DNA from: an uncultured Clostridia bacterium
Lineage (GTDB): Bacteria > Bacillota > Clostridia > Christensenellales > CAG-314
DNA: 33,607 nucleotides
Assembly: GCA_947601445.1 (NCBI GenBank)
Contig: CANQGD010000001.1
Span: 1 to 33,607, forward strand
Direction: 5' to 3'
Under the pieces are notes generated by a model. That model was not told the origin of the DNA, made no database searches, and was given only the letters and a program-made list of their open reading frames with translations. Positions within the stretch are counted from its first letter, which is position 1. Every line of letters begins with the position of its first letter. Below are positions 8,342 through 16,738 of this stretch, piece after piece. A program made the position numbers and the translations under genes.

Positions 8342-9274
8342 ATGGCTCTTAGTTCGCAAAGGCTTCTCGAATTGCAGCAACTTTATATGCAACTGAAAGA
8401 TCGCTGTCGGCTTGTTGACGACAAGTACAGTTTGACGACGTTGGAACCGAACCTCGATTTGCCTCCGACTCTCAATCTGGAAAAATTGGTTTATACGCCC
8501 AAGACTGAGGCGGAAATGACGGAGATCGCCGAAAGCGAGGTCGCCGCCGCCATGATTGCAAAAGAACGCAACGTAGAACAAAATTACTCGACAAAGCTCA
8601 AAAATATTTCCTTGCAAAAGGACAAGCTCAATTCACGTTTGACTGAGCAGACTCTTGAAGCGCAAAAAAAATTATCCGACGAACAGGCGGAAATACAGCG
8701 CAAAGTGGTGGATAACGGCTTGTATTTCTCTACCGTGGCGTACAGATACAACGAACTTGCTCAAAAGCGTTATGGCGACAAACTTACGGAAATCGGCAAA
8801 TCGGCATCGGAAACGCGTAATTTACTGACCAAACAGGAAACGGACGCGGAACAGCTTTACAACCTATCTCTTGCTTCCTTGGAAGAAGAGCGCCAAGCGC
8901 GCATACGTGTCGCATATCAAAAATTGTCGGAAAAAGAGGGAAAACTGCGTGTAAGCATTGAAAAATATAACAACGGTTTGGAAGAGAAAGAGCAAAAGTA
9001 TCAATATTCGAGAGCAAAGGCTTACGAATCGGCGTTACGCGCGCAGGAAAACAAAGCGTTGAAAAATGCGGAGTTATATGCACAATTGGGCGAATCCGAG
9101 TACAATCGGTTGATAGAAAAGGAAAAATACGCAATTTGCACCGACGTCTTTTCACCTTTGACGCGTAGCGAAGGACAAGCGATTTTGCAATTCGATTCAT
9201 TTCTCAAAAATAATTTAGGCAGTTACTATTCAACATTCGCCGAGTGGGTAAATTCCGTTTTGCCGGCGGGATAA
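8342..9274 (+). CDS. Long coiled-coil protein ending the phage cassette
   Basis: 310 residues, with an AGTGAGGTG ribosome binding site two bases after the previous stop. Apart from the first 60 and last 40 residues it is a continuous charged helix with heptad-like spacing (KLKNISLQKDKLNSRLTEQTL, QAEIQRKVVDNGLY, SLEEERQARIRVAYQKLSEKEG, YNNGLEEKEQKYQYSRAKA). It could be an internal core protein, a tail-needle-like trimer (P22 gp26 occupies this slot) or an assembly factor. No enzymatic motif is seen. It is the last gene before the terminator at 9340, so the cassette ends without tail-fibre or lysis genes. Composition is in keeping with the genes before it. Confidence 0.7.
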   Translation: MALSSQRLLELQQLYMQLKDRCRLVDDKYSLTTLEPNLDLPPTLNLEKLVYTPKTEAEMTEIAESEVAAAMIAKERNVEQNYSTKLKNISLQKDKLNSRLTEQTLEAQKKLSDEQAEIQRKVVDNGLYFSTVAYRYNELAQKRYGDKLTEIGKSASETRNLLTKQETDAEQLYNLSLASLEEERQARIRVAYQKLSEKEGKLRVSIEKYNNGLEEKEQKYQYSRAKAYESALRAQENKALKNAELYAQLGESEYNRLIEKEKYAICTDVFSPLTRSEGQAILQFDSFLKNNLGSYYSTFAEWVNSVLPAG

Positions 9275-9339
9275 TACTTTTCGACGCATTTGCGGGTCGA
9301 TAAACGCGGGATCGCAGCATAAATTCAATAAAAATCACG

Positions 9340-9370
9340 GCGCCTTGTCTTACGGACGAGGCGCTTTTTT
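9340..9370 (+). terminator. Intrinsic terminator of the phage cassette
   Basis: Arms GCGCCTTGTC (9340-9349) and GACGAGGCGC (9355-9364) pair over ten base pairs with one G-U, a five-base loop, followed by six T (9365-9370). It marks the 3' boundary of the phage transcription unit. Confidence 0.9.
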
Positions 9371-9385
9371 GTGGGCATAAAACAG

Positions 9386-9414
9386 TTGATAAATATTGGA
9401 AATTATTGTATACT
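9386..9414 (+). promoter_or_regulatory. Sigma-A-type promoter for the membrane protein pair
   Basis: A TTGATA box at 9386-9391 and a TATACT box at 9409-9414 are separated by exactly 17 bases. The next start codon is at 9455. It begins right after the phage terminator, so the host transcription unit restarts here. Confidence 0.75.
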
Positions 9415-9454
9415 AAAATAAAAGCGGCGATAGCCGCCGAGAGAATGGACGACA

Positions 9455-10285
9455 ATGAGGTATCAAAGGAAATCGTCAATTTCATATATGTTCCGCAATT
9501 TCTTCAAGTTGGTATACGTATCTTTACCGGCTGCGTTGATTATGGCTTTTGCAATGTATATTTACAAGCCGTCTGTGGAAATCGATTTGCTTTCCGCGCT
9601 TGTAAGGGGCGAAATGACGATGGAAAACTATTCGTCGCAGTTGCTTCAAAGTCTCACTCTCTTACGTTACGGAAAGTATTGGTGGATTTTCGCGATAGCG
9701 ATAGTTGTTTTGGCGTGCGCCGTCAGCATATCGGTGGTAAAAACAGACAGACACATGCGTACAGGTCAAATGCCCGTCCTGCCCATGAGACGAGCGTTAG
9801 GCGTGTTGCCGCTTATGTTGCCGTATATAGTATGCAGCGTACTTGTCGTGGAATTGGGTAATTTGTTGGCGGTCGGAATTTCCTATTTGATAAGATTTTT
9901 CGGTAACGCGACGGCGATTGTCTGCGTCGTGTTGGGATTGCTGTTTACAATCAGAGTAATGACAACCTATGTGTTCGGATTGCTTATTATGTCTTTCCCG
10001 TTGAGATACAGCGAAAATTACCGTTTCAACAGAGCAATGTCCTACTCGGCAAGAATGATGTTTCCCAAAAAAGCAACCATGTGGAGTATGGCTATACTTT
10101 ATCCGACGATCCGTCTTGCCACATTGAGTTTGGCGTATCTGCTTGTTCCGTATAATATGGATTGGCTGATATACACGGTAGCGCTGCTGTTTGCGATCAC
10201 CTATGTTCCATGTCTTTGCTACAAGCAATACTATGACGACGTCGGCGGAGAACGCCGCGATTTACAGCGAAAGCTGTTCGGTTGA
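9455..10285 (+). CDS. Six-helix integral membrane protein, unknown function
   Basis: 276 residues with about six hydrophobic segments (roughly 17-37, 76-95, 115-147, 152-179, 207-230 and 235-253). A short loop after segment 2 is basic (VKTDRHMRTGQ). No signal peptide, ATP-binding or catalytic motif is visible. The ribosome binding site is weak (GAGAG). It is followed 11 bases later by a second membrane protein with GAGGAGGT, so they form an operon from the promoter at 9386. A helix-loop pattern with RFNRAMSYSARMMF before segment 5 recalls the YesL/DUF624-type or glycerophosphoryl-type six-helix proteins, but I cannot assign it. The partner gene at 10297 and the gene at 17951 have the same architecture. 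Confidence 0.85.
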   Translation: MRYQRKSSISYMFRNFFKLVYVSLPAALIMAFAMYIYKPSVEIDLLSALVRGEMTMENYSSQLLQSLTLLRYGKYWWIFAIAIVVLACAVSISVVKTDRHMRTGQMPVLPMRRALGVLPLMLPYIVCSVLVVELGNLLAVGISYLIRFFGNATAIVCVVLGLLFTIRVMTTYVFGLLIMSFPLRYSENYRFNRAMSYSARMMFPKKATMWSMAILYPTIRLATLSLAYLLVPYNMDWLIYTVALLFAITYVPCLCYKQYYDDVGGERRDLQRKLFG

Positions 10286-10296
10286 GGAGGTAAATT

Positions 10297-11277
10297 ATGA
10301 TAAAACCGCTTGTACTTGCCTCTTACAATTGGAAGGTATTGCTCAAATCGATAGTGTACCAGTTGTTGCTGCTGGCGCTTATCGTCGCACTCGGTTATCT
10401 TATTTTCGGCAATCTAATAGACGACATAGTAAACGTATTCAATGACAACAACATAAGTAACCTTTTGTCGGAAACGATCAACTCTATTGCGGCGGGAGAT
10501 TTTGAAAGCGAGCAATTCGCCTCCGAATTGAGCGGTTTGATAAGCAACATTCAAAAGGCGATCGCGGCGGTCAAGCTGCCTTTCGGCGGTGTCACGATGT
10601 CCTATGTGATGTTTTGTGCGATTTATCTGCTGTACCGTCTGTTTGTATCGTTGACGGATGTCGCAGTCGCATGTCAGTTGGAAGAATTTATGACGAGCAA
10701 TGCAGAACGTCCGTTCAGTTGGTTCGTGATAAAAAAGCAAGGCGTTACATGGAAATTCGCTTTGTTGCAAATGGCGTTTGCCTTCCCCATGGATTTGCTT
10801 ATCGTACTCAGCTGCCTTGGATTTTTCTTGCTGTTTTTGGTTGCGTTCAGATGGTGGGCGATAATTCCCGCGGCAATCATCGCCGTGTTGTTTTACGTTG
10901 CAAGGTTGTCGCTGTTTGCCTACATTTTACCGAGCGTCGTATGCAAAAATTGTTCCGTACACATTGCATTCAGACAAGGATTGGCGCGCGCTCCTATCCG
11001 TTTTTGGCAAGTGTTTTGGAAAACTCTCGTCGTTGTAGCAATAATGATCGGCGTCAGTGTTTTGGTAATAATGTTTGTTCCCAATCCCATTGTCAAAACG
11101 TTATTGATTTCCGTGCCGAATTTTGTACTGTTTTTCTATCTGAAATGCGTCAATATGATAGAATACTTCCATTTCGACAACAGACCGTTTTTCTATAAAC
11201 GTGTGGAAATCGAGGGTACCGACCGTTACAATCGCAGACAGGAACGTATGGCAAAAAAAGCAAGCAAAGTCAAATAA
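10297..11277 (+). CDS. Six-helix integral membrane protein, unknown function
   Basis: 326 residues, strong ribosome binding site GAGGAGGT. Hydrophobic segments lie at about 17-37, 101-122, 153-180, 181-207, 241-262 and 265-283. Between segments 1 and 2 there is a soluble loop of about 60 residues (DDIVNVFNDNNISNLLSETINS and onward), probably extracytoplasmic. The C-terminus is basic and presumably cytoplasmic (RYNRRQERMAKKASKVK). Segment 5 is preceded by HIAFRQGLARAPIRFWQVFWK, analogous to an amphipathic stretch in the other two six-helix proteins of this window. This suggests a shared fold. No family recognised with confidence. Co-transcribed with the gene at 9455. Confidence 0.85.
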   Translation: MIKPLVLASYNWKVLLKSIVYQLLLLALIVALGYLIFGNLIDDIVNVFNDNNISNLLSETINSIAAGDFESEQFASELSGLISNIQKAIAAVKLPFGGVTMSYVMFCAIYLLYRLFVSLTDVAVACQLEEFMTSNAERPFSWFVIKKQGVTWKFALLQMAFAFPMDLLIVLSCLGFFLLFLVAFRWWAIIPAAIIAVLFYVARLSLFAYILPSVVCKNCSVHIAFRQGLARAPIRFWQVFWKTLVVVAIMIGVSVLVIMFVPNPIVKTLLISVPNFVLFFYLKCVNMIEYFHFDNRPFFYKRVEIEGTDRYNRRQERMAKKASKVK

Positions 11278-11302
11278 TCGAATACAAGTTATTCACTTCA
11301 TG

Positions 11303-11369
11303 GGCGACGAGGGGGAATTCTCTGTCGCCTTTTGCTCTTTGAAGGGAGTTTTTTGCCCTTCAAAGGGTA
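11303..11369 (+). terminator. Two hairpins downstream of the membrane protein operon
   Basis: GGCGAC (11303-11308) pairs with GTCGCC (11324-11329), followed by TTTTT. A second hairpin pairs CTTTGAAGGG (11337-11346) with CCCTTCAAAG (11356-11365) around a T-rich loop. The first is a plausible weak intrinsic terminator. The second has no T-run after it. Confidence 0.5.
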
Positions 11370-11413
11370 ACAATAAAGTGTCAAAAGACGCTTGAAAATT
11401 AAGTTTAAGTCAG

Positions 11414-11430
11414 GGCAGGCAATGCCTGCC
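11414..11430 (+). promoter_or_regulatory. Near-perfect palindrome in the RNase J leader
   Basis: Arms GGCAGGCA (11414-11421) and TGCCTGCC (11423-11430) flank a single central base, ending 14 bases before the rnj ATG and just before its GAGG ribosome binding site. It may be a protein-binding operator or an RNA hairpin that limits ribosome access. Function is inferred from position only. Confidence 0.45.
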
Positions 11431-11444
11431 GTATAGAGGTAATA

Positions 11445-13289
11445 ATGAAAACTAAAAAACCAAACGTTGCGATGCAAGAAGAGACCGTCAAGACGGCTAA
11501 AAATACTTCTGCAACTCGCAATACGGGGAGAAAGTTTGCGTCCGACTCCCCGCAAAAAACTTCCGCAAAAAATACAAATCAAAAACGGTTGCCTTCGCAT
11601 ACGAAGCAAAGCGTAAATCGTCGCGTAACAAAGCCTGTCGGGAAACTCAAAGTTATATTTCTCGGCGGAGTGGGCGAAATAGGAAAAAATATCACGGCGT
11701 TCGAATACGGCGACAGTATAGTAATCATCGACGCGGGAATGTCCTTCCCCGGAAACGATATGCCCGGCGTGGACGTGGTGATACCCGATGTCAGCTATCT
11801 TGTGGAAAACCGTGACAAAGTAAAGGGCATTTTGCTCACACACGGACACGAAGACCACATAGGAGCTTTGCCCTTTATTGTGGAAAAACTCGGCGGCAAA
11901 GTGGACGTTTACGGCACCAAACTCACCCTTGCGCTTGCGGAAAACAAACTGATCGAACGCAATGTTCTTAACAAAGTAAATCTTGTGCCCGTTTCCGACC
12001 GCAGCGTGGTCAGCGTCGGAGTTTTTACCGCGGAGTTCATTCATGTGTCCCATTCCGTTGCGGGCAGCGTGGCTATTTGTTTGCGCACGCCCGTGGGAAT
12101 AGTCTTTCATTCGGGCGATTTCAAGGTGGACTACACGCCGCTCGGCAATGAAATAATGAACCTGAACCGCATTGCGGAAATCGGCAGACAGGGCGTTTTG
12201 CTTATGATGAGCGAATCCACCAATGTGGAAAAACCCGGCTATACAATGAGCGAATCGGTGGTACAGGAAACCATAAACCAGATATTCCGCGATGCAAAGG
12301 GCAGACGCCTGATAATTGCCACGTTTGCGTCCAATGTCGATCGGCTCGGTATGATAATAGAACTTGCCAAAACCTATCGCCGCAAAATAGCTCTTTCCGG
12401 CAAATCGATGAACAAATACATCGAGACGGCGATCCGCGTGGGTATTTTGTCCGTGGATAAGGATATGTTTGTAGACATTGACAAGGTAAACAATATCGAG
12501 GACGGCAAAATCGTTATTTTGTCTACGGGTAGTCAGGGTGAACCGATGTCGGCGCTTACCCGTATGGCTTCGGGAGAGTTCAACAAGGTGCATATAGGTT
12601 CCAACGATACGATAGTTATTTCCGCAAGTCCGATCCCCGGCAACGAGCGTGATGTATACAATGTGGTAAACAAGCTGTACCGTTTGGGAGCAAATGTGGT
12701 GTATTCCGCGTTGCAAGCGGTGCATGTTTCGGGGCACGCCTGTCAAGAAGAACTCAAACTTATGTATACGCTGATAAAGCCCAAGTATTTTATTCCCATT
12801 CATGGAGAATACCGTCATCTCAAACAGCACGCCATGTTGGTGGAAAGTCTCAAACACAAAAAGTCCAATATCATCATACCCGAGTTGGGCGATTGCGTGG
12901 AAGTGGACAATTCTACTTTCCGTATTACGCATCAGGTACTGAGCGGCAGCGTTATGGTGGACGGATTGGGCGGCGGCGATGTCGGAAGCACGGTATTGAA
13001 GGACAGGTTGTCCTTGTCGCAGGACGGTATTATCGTGTGCGTGCTTAAAGTAAACCGAAACGGCAAGCTGCTGGCTGAACCGCAAATCGTCAGCCGCGGA
13101 TGCTTTTACGAAGAAGACGGCGCGCAGTCCATCGTTGACGAACTCAAAAAAGCTATCAAGCAGGATTTATCTCATCAAACGGGCGGCACGGCGTATATCA
13201 AAAATGCCGTACAAAAGACCGTCAAACATTATTTCCGCGTAAGTCTGAAACGCAGTCCGATAGTACTGCCGATAGTTGTGGAAATGTAA
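11445..13289 (+). CDS. rnj: Ribonuclease J
   Basis: 614 residues. RNase J is a metallo-beta-lactamase/beta-CASP nuclease with 5'-3' exonuclease and endonuclease activity in mRNA decay and rRNA 5' processing in Gram-positives. The metal motif H-G-H-E-D-H is at 133-138, preceded by FLGGVGEIGKN and IIDAGMSFP. The HSVAGS and FHSGDFKVDYTP segments carry further metal ligands. The beta-CASP part contains FASNVDRLGMII, STGSQGEPMSALTRMA and SASPIPGNE, and the later PIHGEYRH histidine motif is present. The C-terminal domain (from about 500) ends with the helical QTVKHYFRVSLKRSPIVLPIVVEM. Notable is a basic, probably disordered N-terminal extension of about 64 residues before the catalytic core; classical J1/J2 start almost at the core. 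The gene is followed by trmR and trhP, 47 bases after its stop. Confidence 0.97.
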   Translation: MKTKKPNVAMQEETVKTAKNTSATRNTGRKFASDSPQKTSAKNTNQKRLPSHTKQSVNRRVTKPVGKLKVIFLGGVGEIGKNITAFEYGDSIVIIDAGMSFPGNDMPGVDVVIPDVSYLVENRDKVKGILLTHGHEDHIGALPFIVEKLGGKVDVYGTKLTLALAENKLIERNVLNKVNLVPVSDRSVVSVGVFTAEFIHVSHSVAGSVAICLRTPVGIVFHSGDFKVDYTPLGNEIMNLNRIAEIGRQGVLLMMSESTNVEKPGYTMSESVVQETINQIFRDAKGRRLIIATFASNVDRLGMIIELAKTYRRKIALSGKSMNKYIETAIRVGILSVDKDMFVDIDKVNNIEDGKIVILSTGSQGEPMSALTRMASGEFNKVHIGSNDTIVISASPIPGNERDVYNVVNKLYRLGANVVYSALQAVHVSGHACQEELKLMYTLIKPKYFIPIHGEYRHLKQHAMLVESLKHKKSNIIIPELGDCVEVDNSTFRITHQVLSGSVMVDGLGGGDVGSTVLKDRLSLSQDGIIVCVLKVNRNGKLLAEPQIVSRGCFYEEDGAQSIVDELKKAIKQDLSHQTGGTAYIKNAVQKTVKHYFRVSLKRSPIVLPIVVEM

Positions 13290-13336
13290 ATTTTTGGTGA
13301 ATTTCGTTTGCAAGCGTGCAAAAGGAATATGACGTT

Positions 13337-13921
13337 ATGAACATCGAACAACTCAAACAATATGCACGCGAGCGTTATATACCCATAATGTTGGACGACG
13401 CAAAGGAGTTGCTGTACGAGACGGTGCAAAAATGCAAGCCGCGCCGCATTTTGGAAATAGGAACGGCCATCGGTTACAGCGGCATAATTATGCTTTCGGC
13501 ATGCGATGAGGCGAAATTGAACACTATCGAAGTAAGCGAAGCGTCTGCACGGCTTGCAAAAGCCAATTTCGAAGAGTGGGGTATGAGCGACCGCGTCAAC
13601 ATTTTTATAGGAGACGCAAGGGATATTGTGCCGCAGCTTACGGGCGAATATGACTTCGTTTTTATGGACGGACCAAAAGGACAGTATGAAACTTTTTTCC
13701 CGTATTTGACGGAATTGCTGTCTGTGGGCGGTACTTTGGTTTGCGACAACGTGCTGTACAAAGGATTGGTGGAACATGTACCCGACAACAAGCGTCACAA
13801 GCATATTACCGTCGCTCGAAATATGCGCGCCTTTCTCGACGACATCACGGCAAGTCCTCGTTACAGTACAAAATTGTATCGAATAGGCGACGGAGTGACG
13901 GTTTCCACAAAGTTGTATTGA
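13337..13921 (+). CDS. trmR: SAM-dependent O-methyltransferase, tRNA 5-hydroxyuridine methyltransferase (TrmR-like)
   Basis: 194 residues from the ATG at 13337, which has AAAGGA upstream; a GTG at 13316 is in frame but less likely. Class I methyltransferase of the COMT/YrrM family: the SAM motif ILEIGTAIGYSGI is at 38-50, an acidic residue at the end of strand 2 (NTIEVSE), the GDARDIV segment, and FMDGPKGQY with the metal-binding Asp. In Bacillus subtilis YrrM (TrmR) methylates 5-hydroxyuridine at tRNA position 34 to 5-methoxyuridine, and its gene lies next to the U32 proteins that make the hydroxyl group. The same pairing occurs here with the downstream U32 gene, which is why I prefer TrmR over a generic small-molecule O-methyltransferase. 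Confidence 0.85.
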   Translation: MNIEQLKQYARERYIPIMLDDAKELLYETVQKCKPRRILEIGTAIGYSGIIMLSACDEAKLNTIEVSEASARLAKANFEEWGMSDRVNIFIGDARDIVPQLTGEYDFVFMDGPKGQYETFFPYLTELLSVGGTLVCDNVLYKGLVEHVPDNKRHKHITVARNMRAFLDDITASPRYSTKLYRIGDGVTVSTKLY

Positions 13922-14036
13922 CTCGATTTATCAATATCGATACAGCACTGTTGTCAAAATATTGTAGTACTTTTGTAAACGTTTTAGAGCCGAAATTTAC
14001 TCAATAATAACAAATAATCCAAATTTATAAACTAAT

Positions 14037-15287
14037 ATGACAGACATAGTACTTGAAAATAAGCAAAAAGAAGCAAAAAATATACAAACAGAGCTTTTGG
14101 CACCGGCGGGAAATATGGAAAAACTGCTTACGGCGTTGCACTTCGGAGCGGACGCGGTATATCTTGCCGGTAAAAGGTACGGGCTGCGCGCTTTTGCGGA
14201 TAATTTTACGGACAGTGAAATTGCCGAAGCAGTGAAATTGGCGCATGCCGCAAATACAAAAGTGTACGTCACTCTTAACATATTTGCGGGAGAAGAGGAT
14301 TTTACCGGGTTGAGCGATTATTTGCGCGTTTTGGAAGATGCGCAAGCGGACGCGGTATTGGTGGCTGATCCCGGCATTTTCGATTTTGTTCGGAACAATT
14401 GCAATTTGCCCGTACATATTTCCACCCAAGCCAACGTAACCAACAAATATGCCGTCAGGCATTGGGCAAATCTCGGTGCGGAGAGAGTCGTCCTTGCAAG
14501 GGAAATCCCTTTACGTGAGATACGCGGCATTGCGGAATTTTGTCCCAATGTGCAGTTGGAAGCGTTTGTACACGGAGCGATGTGCGTCAGCTATTCCGGT
14601 CGGTGTCTGATGTCTAACTATCTCAGCTGTCGCAACAGCAACCGAGGCGAATGTGTGCAGGCATGCCGTTGGGAGTGGCAGGTGCGCGAGGTGAATCGCG
14701 ATGATTGGTTACCCGTCTACGAAGATGAGCGCGGCACTTATATTTTCAACTCCAAGGATATGAATATGCTCGCTCATCTACCCGAACTTATAGATGCCGG
14801 TATCACCTCATTCAAGATCGAGGGGCGAATGAAATCCTCGTTTTACGTAGCAACGGTGGTTGCGGCATACCGACGCGCATTGGATGCCATAAAGCGGGGT
14901 TGTTTTACTCCCGAGCTTGTCGCTCGTCTCGAAGAAGAACTTTGCAAGGCTTCTCATCGCGACTATACGACGGGATTTTACTTTGACGAAGAACAAACGC
15001 GTCAATTTTACGACAGCAGCAAGGCGCAGGAAAATTACAAATTCACTGCGGTGGTAAAACAAGTCGAGGACGGATATATCGTAGTCGAACAGCGCAACAA
15101 ATTTTGCGTCGGGGATACGTTGGAAGTATTAACTGCGTCCGACGACTGCGGCAAGTCTTTCGAAGTATCGTTTGCGCGTGACTGTGACGGCAACGATATT
15201 CAAGTGTGCAATCGCGTACAGCAGCTTGTTACCGTCAATTGTCCTTACCGTCTATCCGTCGGGGACATTTTGCGCAAACCCGTGTAA
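14037..15287 (+). CDS. trhP: U32 family protein, tRNA U34 hydroxylase (TrhP-like)
   Basis: 416 residues. Begins with the U32 signature TELLAPAGNMEKL; a GADAVYLAG segment follows. The diagnostic motif E-A-F-V-H-G-A-M-C is at 175-183, followed by cysteines 190, 198, 206 and 210 in SGRCLMSNYLSCRNSNRGECVQACRW; conserved cysteines in this region hold an iron-sulfur cluster in RlhA/TrhP proteins. A TIM-barrel-like region ends with FKIEGRMKSSFYV. Despite the old peptidase name, TrhP (YrrN/YrrO, YegQ) performs prephenate-dependent hydroxylation of U34 in tRNA, the step before TrmR. No clear ribosome binding site precedes the ATG at 14037; the start is supported by the TELLAPAG motif close behind it. 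Its 3' end overlaps the convergent dapB by 36 bases. Confidence 0.88.
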   Translation: MTDIVLENKQKEAKNIQTELLAPAGNMEKLLTALHFGADAVYLAGKRYGLRAFADNFTDSEIAEAVKLAHAANTKVYVTLNIFAGEEDFTGLSDYLRVLEDAQADAVLVADPGIFDFVRNNCNLPVHISTQANVTNKYAVRHWANLGAERVVLAREIPLREIRGIAEFCPNVQLEAFVHGAMCVSYSGRCLMSNYLSCRNSNRGECVQACRWEWQVREVNRDDWLPVYEDERGTYIFNSKDMNMLAHLPELIDAGITSFKIEGRMKSSFYVATVVAAYRRALDAIKRGCFTPELVARLEEELCKASHRDYTTGFYFDEEQTRQFYDSSKAQENYKFTAVVKQVEDGYIVVEQRNKFCVGDTLEVLTASDDCGKSFEVSFARDCDGNDIQVCNRVQQLVTVNCPYRLSVGDILRKPV

Positions 15288-15920
15288 TTTTTCCGCTTCT
15301 GCAATAGCGCCTTTTGCAAAGATTTCGGAATTTTCTGCCTGATGCGTCAGCGTCAGGCTTTCTCCTTGTGTGGCAAAAATCACACTGTGCCGTCCGAAAT
15401 TGCTCCCGCATCGCAGTGAGTGCACGGTTACGTCGGCAAAATTTTTGCGTTGAGCGACCGTCGCCGCCAAATCTCTTGCGGTGCCGCTTGGAGAGTCAAG
15501 TTTGTTTTTGCGATGAATTTCCACAATTTCGCAATCCCAATCGGCAAGAAGATTGCTCGCCAAAAGCGCAAGGCGGTGCAGCGCATCCACTCCCTGCGAA
15601 AAATTCGCTTTCGAAACAACCGCCACATATTTCGACAGTTCCTCAACAAGTTTTTGTTGTTCTTCATTTCTCCCAGTAACGCCCGTTACGAGAGGACAAC
15701 GGTGCCGCATGCAAAATTTAACGACGTCATTTGTGGCTTGCGGCACGGAAAAATCTATCGCGACGTCGATTTTTTTTGTGTTTTCCCACACATTTTCATA
15801 TTGCGTATTTGTACTTTGCATACGAATATCTATCGGAACTACGGTGTGCCCGCGCTTATGCGCTATCTCGCAAACTTTGCCGCCCACCCTTCCGAGTGCG
15901 CCGAAAACCGCGACAATCAT
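15252..15920 (-). CDS. dapB: 4-hydroxy-tetrahydrodipicolinate reductase
   Basis: 222 residues, short for DapB (usually 240-270). NAD(P)H-dependent reduction of hydroxy-tetrahydrodipicolinate in the diaminopimelate/lysine pathway. Nucleotide-binding GALGRVGG at 7-14. DFSVPQAT and PLVTGVTGR are the cofactor-side loops. The catalytic/substrate segment EIHRKNKLDSPSGTA has His136 and Lys140 where Escherichia coli has His159 and Lys163, though the second His of the usual HH pair is Arg. The C-terminal part has LRCGSNFGRHSVIFATQGESLTLTHQAENSEIFAKGA, matching the family R-x-G...G-x-H-x-V pattern. It overlaps dapA by four bases (ATGA), so it is the last gene of asd-dapA-dapB. Its 3' end lies inside the end of trhP on the other strand. 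Confidence 0.93.
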   Translation of the reverse strand: MIVAVFGALGRVGGKVCEIAHKRGHTVVPIDIRMQSTNTQYENVWENTKKIDVAIDFSVPQATNDVVKFCMRHRCPLVTGVTGRNEEQQKLVEELSKYVAVVSKANFSQGVDALHRLALLASNLLADWDCEIVEIHRKNKLDSPSGTARDLAATVAQRKNFADVTVHSLRCGSNFGRHSVIFATQGESLTLTHQAENSEIFAKGAIAEAEKLHGFAQNVPDG

Positions 15921-16738
15921 ACAAGTTCCCCCATTATGCGATCAATATGTTTTTGCGATTTTTTGCTTGCGTTCGTCAGCGGAAGCCGTACGTCGAAACT
16001 GTCGAATATGCCCGCTTTATACAACATATATTTGATGCAAATGGGGTTTATCTCCGACATCGATAGTTTTGCAAGTTTGTCGAACAGCGTTTTTTCTTTT
16101 TCGGTAGCAGTTGATTCAATCATCTTCCTTGTTAATTGCGGGGCTACGTTGCTGACAACGGATACTGCGCCTTTTGCGCCTCGTTCCAACATTTTGGAAA
16201 GCAACGGATCGTTACCGCACAGCACGGTCATTTTTTCAGCCGCCGATTGCGTGTAATCGAGGTCGCTTCCGGCATCTTTCAGACAACTCACAACGTCCGT
16301 CAATCGGTAAAGCGTTTTCAAATCCAGCGTATATCCGCACCGAGAAGGCGCATTATACAACATTATCGGCAGCGTTACCGCTTCGGCAACCGTCTTTACA
16401 TGAGAAAAAAAACCTTCGCAAGTGCATTTGACAAAGGCCGGCGGCGCAAGCAATATTCCGTCCGCACCGAGTTTTTGCGCCGTTTCCGCAAATTCCGCAG
16501 CACGGCGTGTATCGGCGATTTCCACGCCCACCCAAACGGGGTGTTTCGGCGCCATTCCTTTTGCAATGCGAAGGAGCAATTTTTTTTCGCAACCGTCAAG
16601 TAAAGACGCTTCGGCTGTGGTGCCCAAAGCAAGAAGAGCGTCAACGCCCTGTTTTAATTGAAAATCTATCAGCTTTTCATAACTGTAACAATCTATTTTG
16701 CCCTCTTTATAGGGCGTAGCAAGAGCGGTTACAAGCAC
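15917..16738 (-). CDS. dapA: 4-hydroxy-tetrahydrodipicolinate synthase
   Basis: 273 residues from a GTG with AAGGAGAG upstream. Condenses pyruvate with aspartate semialdehyde. It is a TIM barrel with the family motifs ALGTTAEAS (Thr40, Thr41), YNAPSR (Tyr128, Arg133) and LKDAG with the Schiff-base lysine at 154. The starting residues LVTALATPY match the usual ITALVTPF pattern. Length is slightly below the typical 290, the shortness falling at the very N-terminus and C-terminus. It overlaps the end of asd by ten bases and the start of dapB by four. The trio asd, dapA, dapB is the first part of lysine and peptidoglycan cross-link biosynthesis; the remaining dap genes are not in the window. Confidence 0.95.
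   Translation of the reverse strand: MLVTALATPYKEGKIDCYSYEKLIDFQLKQGVDALLALGTTAEASLLDGCEKKLLLRIAKGMAPKHPVWVGVEIADTRRAAEFAETAQKLGADGILLAPPAFVKCTCEGFFSHVKTVAEAVTLPIMLYNAPSRCGYTLDLKTLYRLTDVVSCLKDAGSDLDYTQSAAEKMTVLCGNDPLLSKMLERGAKGAVSVVSNVAPQLTRKMIESTATEKEKTLFDKLAKLSMSEINPICIKYMLYKAGIFDSFDVRLPLTNASKKSQKHIDRIMGELV

Noticed and set aside
11298-13085. 595-codon minus-strand ORF opposite rnj
   Set aside because: It is an antisense shadow of the RNase J gene, which has all catalytic motifs in frame on the plus strand.
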